DNA of 64,000 bases from JANQOH01 sp965242575 (GTDB lineage: Bacteria > Pseudomonadota > Alphaproteobacteria > UBA7887): the NCBI GenBank assembly GCA_965242575.1, contig OZ251461.1, positions 1,674,001-1,738,000 of the forward strand. Reading direction: 5' to 3'. The translations under genes and the position numbers were made by a program. Positions 42,199-51,674 of the stretch are shown in pieces. The notes below the pieces were generated by a model. The model did not search any database. It was not told where the DNA came from and saw only the letters and a list, made by a program, of their open reading frames with translations. Numbering within the stretch: position 1 is the first letter of the stretch; each line of letters opens with the position of its first letter.

Positions 42199-44237
42199 TC
42201 GTCCCGGCCCACTCCGTCGAGTCGCTGCCGAGCGGACTTTCCTCGATGCAGGAGCGCCTGATCGAGTCCCCCGCGCCTGTGCGCCTGGTGTCCGCGCCAA
42301 CGGGATCGGGGAAGTCCCATGCGTTCGTGAAGGCCGTTTTGGACGACGGCGCGCACGTGCTGTTCATCGCGCCCACGAAGCGCCTGATACAAAATCTGAT
42401 AGACGGAGCCCGGGCCTCGGCGCGGGAAATCCTCCTCGGCAAGGGCTTGTCGGACTCCTCGGCAGACTCCTGGCTCGACGAGCGGCTGTTGGAATGGTCC
42501 GGCAACCAGACCGCCGATGACGGAAAAACCTTCGCCGAAACGCGGGCGCGGCAAGCGCTCGACGCGAGCGCGCCGCTGGAAGGTCGCATGGTTTTCGCCA
42601 TTCCGGAGGTCGTGGTGGGGCTGATCTCCGGCGTTCGGGCGCCCGGCGCGAGCCGGCTCAACCCCTTCTTCTTTGTCAATCGGTTCGATCACGTGGTGTT
42701 CGACGAATTCCACACCATCGACGACAGGGCCTTCGGGCTTGCGTGTCTTCTGGCCCGGTGCGCCGTCGTGGAGCGCCGGGCCAGAATATCGCTGCTGTCC
42801 GCCACGCCTATCGACGTAGCGCCGATATTCGAGCGCTTCGGAGTGGAGCGGCGCGACGTCGAAACCGTGCGAGAGTCGGTGACGGCGGGACTCCCGCCGG
42901 GGCATCGTCCGATTCACGGCGACGTCGCGCTGCGCGTCGACGACTGCCCGCTTTGGGAGTCCGTCCGCCGCGAAGCCGGGAACCTTCGCGAAGCGATGCG
43001 CGGCGGACGACAGGTTATCGCGATTTACGATTCCCTGGAACGCCTCAAGAAGGAAGAATCGCACATCCACGCCGTATTGCGCGACTCCGGTTTGGAGAGC
43101 GCGCGAATTCTACCGATAAATTCCATCGATGACTCGAGGCGAAAGCCCGGAGAACCGGCGCGCGGACGACGATACGCCGATCCCCGGGGATTCGATATGC
43201 TACTATGCACGTCGTCGGTCGAAATCGGCGTGAACTTCCGCAGCGTCCTCATGTTCATGGAGCCGGGCCACGACGCCGCCAGTTTCATGCAGCGCGTGGG
43301 CCGGGTAGCGCGCGGCTCCGATAACGGGCAAGTCATCGTGGCGGCGCCTCAGGATCGGCGAAACAGGCATGCGTGGGGCCGCCGCGCGCTCCGGACCATC
43401 GAGGAGCATGACACGCTCGACGTGGAATCGTTCGCCGGGGAAATTCTGCGGGACGAGAAAAAGCGCCTTGAACCCTCGCCGATGGAGCTCGAGGCGGATC
43501 CGGAAGCGGCGGAGGATCGCTTCTTCCGGCGTCCGTCCTGGCGCGGAGTTTATTGGGCGGCGCTGTTCGCCGTCGCCGTGCGAAGGAAAATGAAGGTGCA
43601 GAAAGGCGCCCGAAGCCGCTTGGGGGATATCTCGCCGCCCGTCGTGAAATTCGTCGAATCGCGAATCGCGAGGATATTGTCCGTCGTCAAGGTGGACGAT
43701 TGCCGGCGCAAAGGCGATCAACCCCATACGCGCTGGGTGGGAGCCTTGTTGAAAAGCGCCCTCGCCTATCGCGACATCGGCGCGAAGATCATGGTCGTCG
43801 ATCCCGACGGCAGCGAAACGCCGGTTTCCGAATCGTTTTTGCGACGATCCACCGATATACTCCGCACTCATGTCGTCCACGACCGCGATGGCGAACGGAC
43901 GGTCGAGTTGAAGCGCCGCCCGCTCGACGCCGAAATCGACCGGTTCTCTGAGCGGCCTCCGGCCGTCCTGTTGAACCTCCACGTCCCCTCGCCCCTCGGG
44001 CGCGGCGGCTTCGATCTACCGATCCGTGAAACCGAGAAGGGAAGCGAGCAACTGTATCGGCGCCTCGTCGAGGAGTGGCGCGAGCGCTTTCGGGACGCCT
44101 CGCCCGAGCGCGGGCGTGGGCTGGATCGCGACCGCGCGATTGTCATGGACGCCGCTACGGACCTCGTGCGGGTTCTCGGCAGGCCGCCCTTATCGGAAGA
44201 CTATGAAGACGATCGAGAAAGCACGGTCGTTGCGTGA
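42195..44237 (+). CDS. cas3: Cas3' helicase (type I-D, no HD domain)
   Basis: A 680-residue superfamily 2 helicase. Walker A APTGSGKS is at 34-41, the DEFH box at 170-173, LLSATPID is motif III, and QRVGRVAR at 366-373 is motif VI. The helicase begins almost at the N-terminus, leaving no room for an HD nuclease, as expected for type I-D where the HD is in Cas10d. It unwinds target DNA after R-loop formation. Its position between csc1 and cas4, rather than at the head of the operon, is unusual for type I-D. The end overlaps cas4 by 35 bases. Confidence 0.9.
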   Translation: MIVPAHSVESLPSGLSSMQERLIESPAPVRLVSAPTGSGKSHAFVKAVLDDGAHVLFIAPTKRLIQNLIDGARASAREILLGKGLSDSSADSWLDERLLEWSGNQTADDGKTFAETRARQALDASAPLEGRMVFAIPEVVVGLISGVRAPGASRLNPFFFVNRFDHVVFDEFHTIDDRAFGLACLLARCAVVERRARISLLSATPIDVAPIFERFGVERRDVETVRESVTAGLPPGHRPIHGDVALRVDDCPLWESVRREAGNLREAMRGGRQVIAIYDSLERLKKEESHIHAVLRDSGLESARILPINSIDDSRRKPGEPARGRRYADPRGFDMLLCTSSVEIGVNFRSVLMFMEPGHDAASFMQRVGRVARGSDNGQVIVAAPQDRRNRHAWGRRALRTIEEHDTLDVESFAGEILRDEKKRLEPSPMELEADPEAAEDRFFRRPSWRGVYWAALFAVAVRRKMKVQKGARSRLGDISPPVVKFVESRIARILSVVKVDDCRRKGDQPHTRWVGALLKSALAYRDIGAKIMVVDPDGSETPVSESFLRRSTDILRTHVVHDRDGERTVELKRRPLDAEIDRFSERPPAVLLNLHVPSPLGRGGFDLPIRETEKGSEQLYRRLVEEWRERFRDASPERGRGLDRDRAIVMDAATDLVRVLGRPPLSEDYEDDRESTVVA

Positions 44238-44739
44238 GCTCGCCGAGGCGCTGGACCTCCACGGGCTGTACTTCCAGCATATCGCCCTCTGCCGGCGACG
44301 CGCATGGCTCCATCTGGCGGGCGCGACGCATGCGGGCCGCAACCCGCGGGTCCGCAGGGGGCTCGCGCTCCACGGAATCGACCGGCAGGCCGCCCGCCCG
44401 CCATGGGGGCTCGGCATCGTACCCGACGGGCTGGACTTCACGCGGCGTGTCGTCGTCGAGAAGAAAGGCGGCGACGGCGCGCGGGACGCCGTATCGCGGC
44501 AAGCCCTGTTCTACGCCGCCTTCATGACGGCCGCTACCGGAGAACCCTGGAGCGCGGAGATTCACGTGTACGGACGGCGGCGCAAGCGGACGCTCCAGCT
44601 GACCGAGGAGGCGCTCGATCGCCTGATAGCCGACGCGCGTCGAGCGGCGCCCCTCCGGGATGGGCCATGCCCCGCCGCGCGCCGGATCCCCCTCTGCCAA
44701 TCGTGCAGCTGCAACGGACTCTGCTGGGACGGAGAATAG
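44203..44739 (+). CDS. cas4: Cas4 RecB-like exonuclease
   Basis: A 178-residue Cas4. The iron-sulfur cluster Cys are Cys30 near the N-terminus (HIALCRRRAW) and a C-terminal group (Cys165, Cys168, Cys174 in LCQSCSCNGLCW). RecB-type nuclease residues are in VVVEKKGGDG and QALFYAAFM. Cas4 trims pre-spacers and selects the PAM side with Cas1-Cas2. It starts inside the end of cas3', and one base separates it from cas1. Confidence 0.85.
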   Translation: MKTIEKARSLRELAEALDLHGLYFQHIALCRRRAWLHLAGATHAGRNPRVRRGLALHGIDRQAARPPWGLGIVPDGLDFTRRVVVEKKGGDGARDAVSRQALFYAAFMTAATGEPWSAEIHVYGRRRKRTLQLTEEALDRLIADARRAAPLRDGPCPAARRIPLCQSCSCNGLCWDGE

Positions 44740-44740
44740 C

Positions 44741-45709
44741 ATGGACACCGTGATCGTTCCGCGCGACGCGCGGCTGAACCGCCACGAGAACGCGCTTGTC
44801 GTGACGTCCGATGCCGGGCGGAAGGCGATTCCGCTGAATGGCGTCAAGCACGTCCTGTGCATGGGCAACGGGTCCATATCGATCCCGTTGCTCAAGGACA
44901 TGGGGCGCCGCGGGATACGATTCACCGTTCTGGATGGCGGCGGCCGTTTTCTCGGCGCTTTCGAACCCGAGGAGGAGACGCCATCCGGACGGGTCCGGGT
45001 GGGCCAGTCCGCGCTGCATCTCGACGAATCCGCCAGACTGGAGATCGCCCGGGCCATCGTAGGCGCGCAAGCGAAATCGACTCTCGGACTGCTCATGCGC
45101 TATCGTCGAAACGGGACGGCCAATCTGGAGTCGGCGGTGGACGGCGTGAACCGGGCGCGGGCCGCCATCGACGCGGCGCGCACCGTCGAGGCTCTCATGG
45201 GCGCCGAGGGGCAGGCGCGCGCGTTCCTCCAGGACGCGTTCGGCCATATCCATCCCCGCGCGAAACTCGAGCGTAGAATTCGCCGGCCGCCACCCGATCC
45301 CGTCAATTGTCTGATGTCGTTCTTCAACGCCCTTCTCTATTCCGCCTGCGCGAACGAAATCGCGAAAACGCACCTCGACAAAAGCGTTTCCTTTTTGCAC
45401 TCCCCCGCGGTCGGACGTCGATCGCTGTCGCTGGACATGGCGGAGCCCTTCCGCCCCGTTCTTTCGGACGCGCTAATTCTATCCGCCTTCCGGCGCGGCC
45501 ACGTCGACGATACATGGTTCGACCGCTCCACGGGAATCTGCCTGTTGAACGAGAAAGGGCGAATCAAGGCGACGGAGCATTTTCATTCGCGCATCGAGGA
45601 CGACAACGGCGGACATAGCTTTCGGCAGGCGATACGCCGGCAGTGTCTTTCCCTTGAGCGGCAAGCTTTGGAAATGGGCCGATTTCGCGCGTTTATCTGG
45701 AGGGGTTAG
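44741..45709 (+). CDS. cas1: CRISPR integrase Cas1
   Basis: A 322-residue Cas1 with the metal-binding triad visible: Glu156 (LMGAEGQAR), His220 (SFLHSPAVGRRSL) and Glu235 (LDMAEPFRP). The N-terminal beta domain (VIVPRDARLNRHENALVV) and helical catalytic domain are full length. The ATG is preceded by GGGACGGAGAA. It forms the spacer-integration complex with Cas2 ten bases downstream. Confidence 0.95.
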   Translation: MDTVIVPRDARLNRHENALVVTSDAGRKAIPLNGVKHVLCMGNGSISIPLLKDMGRRGIRFTVLDGGGRFLGAFEPEEETPSGRVRVGQSALHLDESARLEIARAIVGAQAKSTLGLLMRYRRNGTANLESAVDGVNRARAAIDAARTVEALMGAEGQARAFLQDAFGHIHPRAKLERRIRRPPPDPVNCLMSFFNALLYSACANEIAKTHLDKSVSFLHSPAVGRRSLSLDMAEPFRPVLSDALILSAFRRGHVDDTWFDRSTGICLLNEKGRIKATEHFHSRIEDDNGGHSFRQAIRRQCLSLERQALEMGRFRAFIWRG

Positions 45710-45719
45710 ATTCGACGCC

Positions 45720-46019
45720 ATGTTCATTGTCGTCTGCTACGACGTTCCGGCTCAGCGTACGGGGAAGTACAGGAAAATGCTCAAGGAATATCTTATCCAC
45801 GAGCAGAATTCCGTTTTCATGGGAGATCTTCCCGAATCGGAGTGGTTGAAGCTGCAATCGGCGATATCGCGGCAAATTGGCGCCGATGATCGCGTGCTCG
45901 CCATCGTATGCGCGAACCGTCATAACGCCGCTGTTCGCCGATTCAGCAAAGATCCCGCTGGCGGTCCTATGAAACAGGACGACGATGCATGGCACGGTAA
46001 CGAATGGGCGATCCTGTAA
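45720..46019 (+). CDS. cas2: CRISPR adaptation protein Cas2
   Basis: A 99-residue Cas2. MFIVVCYDVPAQRTGKYRKM opens the ferredoxin-like fold with the conserved Asp8, and NSVFMGDLPESEWLKLQSAI follows. The ATG at 45720 is chosen because the family always begins just before the first strand; GGAGGGG lies about 15 bases upstream, a loose spacing. Last cas gene, with the leader beginning immediately after it. Confidence 0.9.
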   Translation: MFIVVCYDVPAQRTGKYRKMLKEYLIHEQNSVFMGDLPESEWLKLQSAISRQIGADDRVLAIVCANRHNAAVRRFSKDPAGGPMKQDDDAWHGNEWAIL

Positions 46020-46150
46020 TCCCGCCTCGCATGCGCCTGGGCGCGGAACCCCGGTTGTCCTCGGGGCCCGGCGCGTTCGCCTTTATCCGGAGGGGCCGGT
46101 ATATTTCAGGTCTCACGATACGCGGGAGCGAAATATGAGCGCAGGCAGAG
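46020..46150 (+). promoter_or_regulatory. CRISPR leader
   Basis: 131 bases between cas2 and the first repeat. The half next to the array is A/T-richer and carries ATATTTC (46101-46107) inverted as GAAATAT (46130-46136); TATATT at 46100-46105 could be a -10. Placing the leader here agrees with the perfect first repeats and the degenerate last repeat at the far end. Confidence 0.65.
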
Positions 46151-48845
46151 GTTCCCAATCCCTATGAGGGGTAATGAGTCGCCGACGGCCGGACACCCGC
46201 AGCGCGAGACGCTCGTGTTCCCAATCCCTATGAGGGGTAATGAGCCCTCTGACTGGCGGGCTGGCGGCGGCAGTGCGCCCGGTTCCCAATCCCTATGAGG
46301 GGTAATGAGCTTGCAGCTCGCGGCGCTCCACCGCGCATCGAGCAGCGCGGTTCCCAATCCCTATGAGGGGTAATGAGGCGCTGGTGGACGACGCGATCGC
46401 GGCGGCGCTGCGGGTTCCCAATCCCTATGAGGGGTAATGAGGCGGTGCATCGAGGCGCCGGACGTCCAGGCTGCGCTGCGTTCCCAATCCCTATGAGGGG
46501 TAATGAGGGCGAATACCTGCCCGCCGTGATCGCGCCCGCGAACGGTTCCCAATCCCTATGAGGGGTAATGAGGTCCTTGGCGCTCAGCTGGTACGCCAGG
46601 GTGTCGATGCGTTCCCAATCCCTATGAGGGGTAATGAGATGCCGTGGCTGATCTGCACGACGGCGCCGCGCCCGGGTTCCCAATCCCTATGAGGGGTAAT
46701 GAGGTGAGCGTTGCGGTGATCCGATACGGCCGGATCGTCGCTGTTCCCAATCCCTATGAGGGGTAATGAGCTGCACGACCCGCCGAGCGGCGGCGGGCTG
46801 ACCGGCCAGTTCCCAATCCCTATGAGGGGTAATGAGGTGACGAGCGGCTACCGGAGCAAGTCGCATCCGCTGTGTTCCCAATCCCTATGAGGGGTAATGA
46901 GTGGGCCAAGCTCCGCGCGCTGTGGACGTCCGGCTACCGTTCCCAATCCCTATGAGGGGTAATGAGTCGCAGAGTTTGGCGCGGCGCGGCCGCGCCGAAA
47001 TATGTTCCCAATCCCTATGAGGGGTAATGAGGCCGTCACGACGTCGCTGCCGTCCGCGGCGAGCGGTTCCCAATCCCTATGAGGGGTAATGAGAGCCGTA
47101 GTCCACCGGCGACGTGGGCAGAGCCGTCCCGTTCCCAATCCCTATGAGGGGTAATGAGACCAGATCGCGCACCATCGCCGCCAGGAACGTCGGTGTTCCC
47201 AATCCCTATGAGGGGTAATGAGCCATGGTCTTGGAGTTGGACGAGAGACGGCTCTACTGGTTCCCAATCCCTATGAGGGGTAATGAGATCGACGCCCAGG
47301 GCTGGCGGACGGTGAGCGCCTTCGGTTCCCAATCCCTATGAGGGGTAATGAGGTGTTGTCCAGAACCAGCCCGGCCCGGGCGTCCACGTTCCCAATCCCT
47401 ATGAGGGGTAATGAGTTCGGGCTGGCGCGGGAGATCGGGCCGGCCGACGAGGGTTCCCAATCCCTATGAGGGGTAATGAGGAGATGACGGGCGACGCTCG
47501 TATCACCGGTCGTCTGCGTTCCCAATCCCTATGAGGGGTAATGAGTTCGCCGGGCGGTCCTCGGTGCGCACGGACCCGGCCGGGGTTCCCAATCCCTATG
47601 AGGGGTAATGAGGCCCGCGGGTTGCGCCCGCCCGCCGGCGCGCGCCTTGGTTCCCAATCCCTATGAGGGGTAATGAGTGCCCCGCCGCGACGCGCTCGGC
47701 GGGCCACAGTTCGTTCCCAATCCCTATGAGGGGTAATGAGCAGCGCGGGCCCTCGCACGCGATGCGCGCGAGTTCGGGTTCCCAATCCCTATGAGGGGTA
47801 ATGAGCAGGCGTCGGGCACGGCGGGATGGAACAGATCGCCATGCGTTCCCAATCCCTATGAGGGGTAATGAGGTCCGCGCGCCCGTCGCCCGCGTCGAGC
47901 GCGTCCCGGGTTCCCAATCCCTATGAGGGGTAATGAGGTCGAGGAGCGCTCCGAGCCCGTCGACGAAAAACTCGTTCCCAATCCCTATGAGGGGTAATGA
48001 GGTAGCGGTCGGCGGCCTGGAGCAGGCCGGCCATCGCCGTTCCCAATCCCTATGAGGGGTAATGAGCTCGAATTCCAGACGGCCCCACTCTGGCGATTCT
48101 GTCGTTCCCAATCCCTATGAGGGGTAATGAGTGGGAGGGCGGCGCATACGACACGACGCAGGCCTAGTTCCCAATCCCTATGAGGGGTAATGAGGAAGCA
48201 AGCCTGCACTGCAAGCCTGCAAACGACACCGGCGTTCCCAATCCCTATGAGGGGTAATGAGCCCCGCGCCCGCTCGAACGCGCGCAGCGCCGCCTCGGTT
48301 CCCAATCCCTATGAGGGGTAATGAGTGCGGCAGACGGCGCATCTGGTCGCGCAGGTCGTCCGTTCCCAATCCCTATGAGGGGTAATGAGCTGGCCGTGAG
48401 CCTCGGCGTGCGCCGGGGCGTTACGAGTTCCCAATCCCTATGAGGGGTAATGAGGTCACGACGGGGCTGATCGTCCTGAGTTTCGCCGTCGGGTTCCCAA
48501 TCCCTATGAGGGGTAATGAGTTGGCCATGTCGTCGTTGATGATGGCGCGGCGGGTGAGTTGCCAATCCCTATGAGGGGTAATGAGTCGACCCGGAGCAGG
48601 TCGCCGACGTGCTGCCCGATCCGGTTCCCAATCCCTATGAGGGGTAATGAGGACCTGTCGCAGCTGCCGCCGCCCGACGTGGTGGAGGTTCCCAATCCCT
48701 ATGAGGGGTAATGAGGGCGACCGCGTCTTCCGCTGGTCGAGCGTCAATATCGTTCCCAATCCCTATGAGGGGTAATGAGGGCCACACGTCGAGGACGCGC
48801 AGCCGGCCTATCTGACCGTTCCAAATCCCTATGAGGGGTGATGAG
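46151..48845 (+). CRISPR. CRISPR array, 42 repeats of 28 bp and 41 spacers
   Basis: The repeat begins GTTCCCAAT, has a stem CCCT-ATG-AGGG, and ends GTAATGAG. I located 42 copies, the first at 46151 and the last at 48818, spaced 62-68 bases, giving spacers of 34-40. All are identical except the copy at 48558 (one change) and the last at 48818 (two changes, a typical leader-distal repeat). Plus-strand transcription leaves exactly eight bases, GTAATGAG, after the stem, the length of a Cas6-made crRNA 5' handle. The minus direction ends in ATTGGGAAC, reminiscent of common handles, but would leave nine bases and lack a leader. Confidence 0.97.
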
Positions 48846-48848
48846 CGT

Positions 48849-49300
48849 ATGGTGTACGAGGAGTGCATCCGCGCGCTAGAGAAAGCGGAGGAGGAGCACC
48901 ACGTGGCGCTGGCCGCCCTCGACGCCGAGATCCGCCAGCGCGAGGCGGAGGCGCGGACCATCGAGGCGACCGCCGCCGCCTACCGCGATTCGCTGCCGCC
49001 ACGAAGCACTGCGGACCCTGGCGGAGCAGGCCCACGCCAGCGACTTGCGCCTCGCCGAAATCAAGAAGCGCCTCATCCTCCGCGAGCGTTCGCTGGAGGC
49101 CGAACGCCGCCGCGCGCCGAGACCCGGGAGGCCGTCGCCACGCTCGAACACCGCAAGCGGGCGCGCGAGGCGGCGCTGGCGGCGCGTGCCGGCGCCGAGC
49201 TGACCGAGGCGCTGCGGCGCATCGCCCGCCTCGCACAAAACATCGCCAAGGCGCGCCAACGCGAGCGCAACCGCACCCTCCCGCGCCCCCGTCGCCGGGA
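48849..49300 (+). pseudogene. frameshifted coiled-coil protein gene
   Basis: Immediately after the last repeat, an ATG at 48849 opens YEECIRALEKAEEEHHVALA and continues as a heptad-rich coiled coil to ~48990. The same character continues in a second frame (TLAEQAHASDLRLAEIKKRL, ~49010-49105) and in a third (VATLEHRKRAREAALAARAG to ~49280). Two indels would restore one long helical protein. It is therefore a decayed gene, unless the indels are sequencing errors. Family unknown. Confidence 0.55.
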
Positions 49301-49589
49301 TGGTTCACGACGTAGCGGTGAACGCCATCGGCGGCGTGATCGTCCCACGCCATCGACGTCTTCCTCTTCCCACTCCGAAGGCCCACCGACGAAGCGTTGC
49401 GCGAGCGGTGACGACCGACCTTGGGGACGCGGCGGGTTGCGAGGGAGGGGGACACGCCGCCGACGCGCCTGTCCGGACGGCGCGCGCAGGGGAACGTCGC
49501 GTTGGACGATGCGCCGTGGCCAAGGGGCGGCAGTCGACGATTCGGGGCCACGAGCGCGCCGAGACGCGCGCCGATTAAAATCAATTCGC
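49301..49589. other. no gene seen; leads into an AT-rich junction
   Basis: GC-rich sequence without supportable coding content. Just beyond it, 49650-49700 is a short clearly AT-rich tract preceded by direct repeats of CGCTTACG near 49588 and 49598, a plausible recombination junction between the CRISPR segment and the truncated R-M gene. Confidence 0.4.
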
Positions 49590-51620
49590 TTACGGACCGC
49601 TTACGACCGGCAGCCTGCTCATAGTCGATGTGTGGTCGGATTGTCGAAAATATATCCCTAATATCAATCTATTACTGGATATTCTCGGCGCGATGAAAAG
49701 TGCCGTTCGCACGAACACGCGCAACTTCGCGATCTGGCATGCAACCGGCTGGAGGTCGACGCCGAAAAGCCCGTTCTGGATGAGGTAGAGCTTGCGCCCG
49801 TAATCGGAGGTCCGATAGGTCTCGAACAGCCGGTTGATCTCCAGAAGCTCCTGCGCCCGCGCCGCCTCGTCGCCGGCGTCGAACGCCGCGCCCGCGCGCT
49901 CATGCGCCTGTTCCTTCTGCAACCGCTCCCACAGCGCGTTGCCGGGGTCGAGGCGGCGCAGCGCCAGCGTCAGGCGGTGCAGCGCGCCCATCGGGAACGC
50001 CCCCGAACCCACCGCCGGGTCGAGTATCCGCAGCCCGGCGATGGCGCGCACCAGAGATTCGGTCTCGGCCGCGTCGAACAGATCGCCGGCGTCGTCGTAC
50101 GCGGCCTCCCAGGCGAGGAGGTAGTCCAGGCGTTCGCGCCAGAACCCGGCATCGCCATCGCCCGGCCGCGCCTTGCGCTCCAGCGCCGCAGCCAGCGCCG
50201 CCCCCACCATGTAGTCCACCACATGGCGCGGCGTGTAGTAGGACCCCGTAGCCTTCCGCGCCGTCTCCCGCGTCTCCTCGCTCCACGACGCAAGCAGGTT
50301 CTCGAACGCGCGCCCCAGAAGCTCGGGGTCCAGCGCCACCTCGCGGTCCAGCGGCGTGTTCTCCTCCACCGTGAACTTGTAGCCCCCGAACAGCGGAAAC
50401 AGCCCATCGCCGTCGAAGAACAGCCGCGCCGGAACGCGCAAATCCTTGCCCTGCGCCGGGTTGTCGGTGAACGCGTCGATGCGCCGACCGCCGCCCCGGA
50501 CGCCGGCGAAATCGTCCAGGCAGTCGAACAGCCCGCCATTGACGAACGGGACCTCGCGCAATTTGGCCACGAACCCGTCGGGGTCGGCGAGCAGGCCGCG
50601 GTAGCGGTAGCGGGTGAAGTCGCGGTGCCCCGCCCCGCCCCGCGCGCCGAAGCCGCGCCGGGGGATCTCGGTGTTCAAGGTCGCGAAAAACAGGTTCTGG
50701 AGGACGGCGCGGTAGTAATCGGTCCCGTCCGGGGCGTGCGCCTTCAACGCGCGCCGGGCGAAGTCCTCGGTGAACAGCTCGCGCGGCGCGAGGCCCTTCT
50801 CGGCCAGGAACCACACGAACAACATCCGCGTGACGAGGCGGATGACGTGGCGCTCCGCGCTCCCCGGCCCGGCGCCGTCGTCGGGAAAGCGGCACTCCGC
50901 CGCCGCGCGTTCGAACCACGCGAACAGCTCGCGGTAGAAGCGCCGGTTCAGCGCCTCGATGTCGAGCGCGCGCTCCCACGCGCGGTGCAGGCCGTCGAAA
51001 TCCCGCGCGCCCTGCTCGGCCGCCAGCCGCGGCAGGGCGAGGGCGGCGAGGATGTCGAGATGCGCCCGGTGCGGCGCGGCGCAAGCGACGTCCTTCACCA
51101 GCGTCACCTTCTCCAGCACGTCGCGCCCGTCGTCGCGTTTGTGCGCGCGGCGGTGAACGGCGGCCAGCGTCGCCGTCCCGCCGTGGCGGAACAGGACCAC
51201 CGCCGGCATGGCGAGGCAGGCGTTGACCGCCCGCGCCATATCCGCCAGCTGCGTCCGGGTGCGGGCGCCCGCCGGCAACTCCACCGCGGCGAACAGGAAC
51301 GACTTGACGCGCCCGGAATCGAACTTGCCGCCGCCGCGTCGGGCGCCGGCGATCTCGGAGTCGGAGAACTGGAATAACAACTCCGCGTCGCGCCATTCGG
51401 CGAACAGCGCGCGCCGCTTATCGGTCAGCGGCGCGCCCTTCTCGGCCGCGAGCTCGGCCAGCAGCGCAACGACCGCCCCGGCGGAGCCGAGATCGAGGGT
51501 CCGCTCGCTGCGGTAGCCGAGCGCCCCGAACAGCCCCGCCGCGCCCGCGCGCAACGGCCCATCCGCCAACGCGGCGAGCGCCGCCCTCAGCGACTCGCGC
51601 GCCGCTTGCGGGGACGTCAC
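49590..51620 (-). CDS. truncated type IIG/Eco57I-like restriction-modification protein
   Basis: 676 codons from a GTG at 51620 (weak ribosome binding site). The large N-terminal region and GSYYTPRHVVDYMV, then motif I LRILDPAVGSGAFPMGALHR and NGLFGVDLQPVACQIAKLR, are typical of type IIG/Eco57I-like enzymes. The family normally continues for several hundred residues with the NPPY catalytic motif and a specificity domain. Here homology stops near 49735 and ~45 unrelated residues finish the frame across the AT-rich junction. The methyltransferase should be inactive, so treat it as a 3'-truncated gene. Confidence 0.8.
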   Translation of the reverse strand: MTSPQAARESLRAALAALADGPLRAGAAGLFGALGYRSERTLDLGSAGAVVALLAELAAEKGAPLTDKRRALFAEWRDAELLFQFSDSEIAGARRGGGKFDSGRVKSFLFAAVELPAGARTRTQLADMARAVNACLAMPAVVLFRHGGTATLAAVHRRAHKRDDGRDVLEKVTLVKDVACAAPHRAHLDILAALALPRLAAEQGARDFDGLHRAWERALDIEALNRRFYRELFAWFERAAAECRFPDDGAGPGSAERHVIRLVTRMLFVWFLAEKGLAPRELFTEDFARRALKAHAPDGTDYYRAVLQNLFFATLNTEIPRRGFGARGGAGHRDFTRYRYRGLLADPDGFVAKLREVPFVNGGLFDCLDDFAGVRGGGRRIDAFTDNPAQGKDLRVPARLFFDGDGLFPLFGGYKFTVEENTPLDREVALDPELLGRAFENLLASWSEETRETARKATGSYYTPRHVVDYMVGAALAAALERKARPGDGDAGFWRERLDYLLAWEAAYDDAGDLFDAAETESLVRAIAGLRILDPAVGSGAFPMGALHRLTLALRRLDPGNALWERLQKEQAHERAGAAFDAGDEAARAQELLEINRLFETYRTSDYGRKLYLIQNGLFGVDLQPVACQIAKLRVFVRTALFIAPRISSNRLILGIYFRQSDHTSTMSRLPVVSGP

Positions 51621-51674
51621 CGGGGGCGCGCCTCACGCGAGGCCGGCGGAACGGCGGCGGTCACAGGGGATTCC

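Noticed and set aside
46151..48845. crRNA transcription from the minus strand, based on ATTGGGAAC resembling ATTGAAAC handles
   Set aside because: Leader position, the degenerate right-hand repeat and the exact 8-base handle favour the plus strand; kept only as a point to test.
46106..48961. A chain of minus-strand open frames through the array with recurring ITPHRDWE and SLPLIGIGN peptides
   Set aside because: These are simply translations of the CRISPR repeat in two frames; no ribosome binding sites or protein families are involved.
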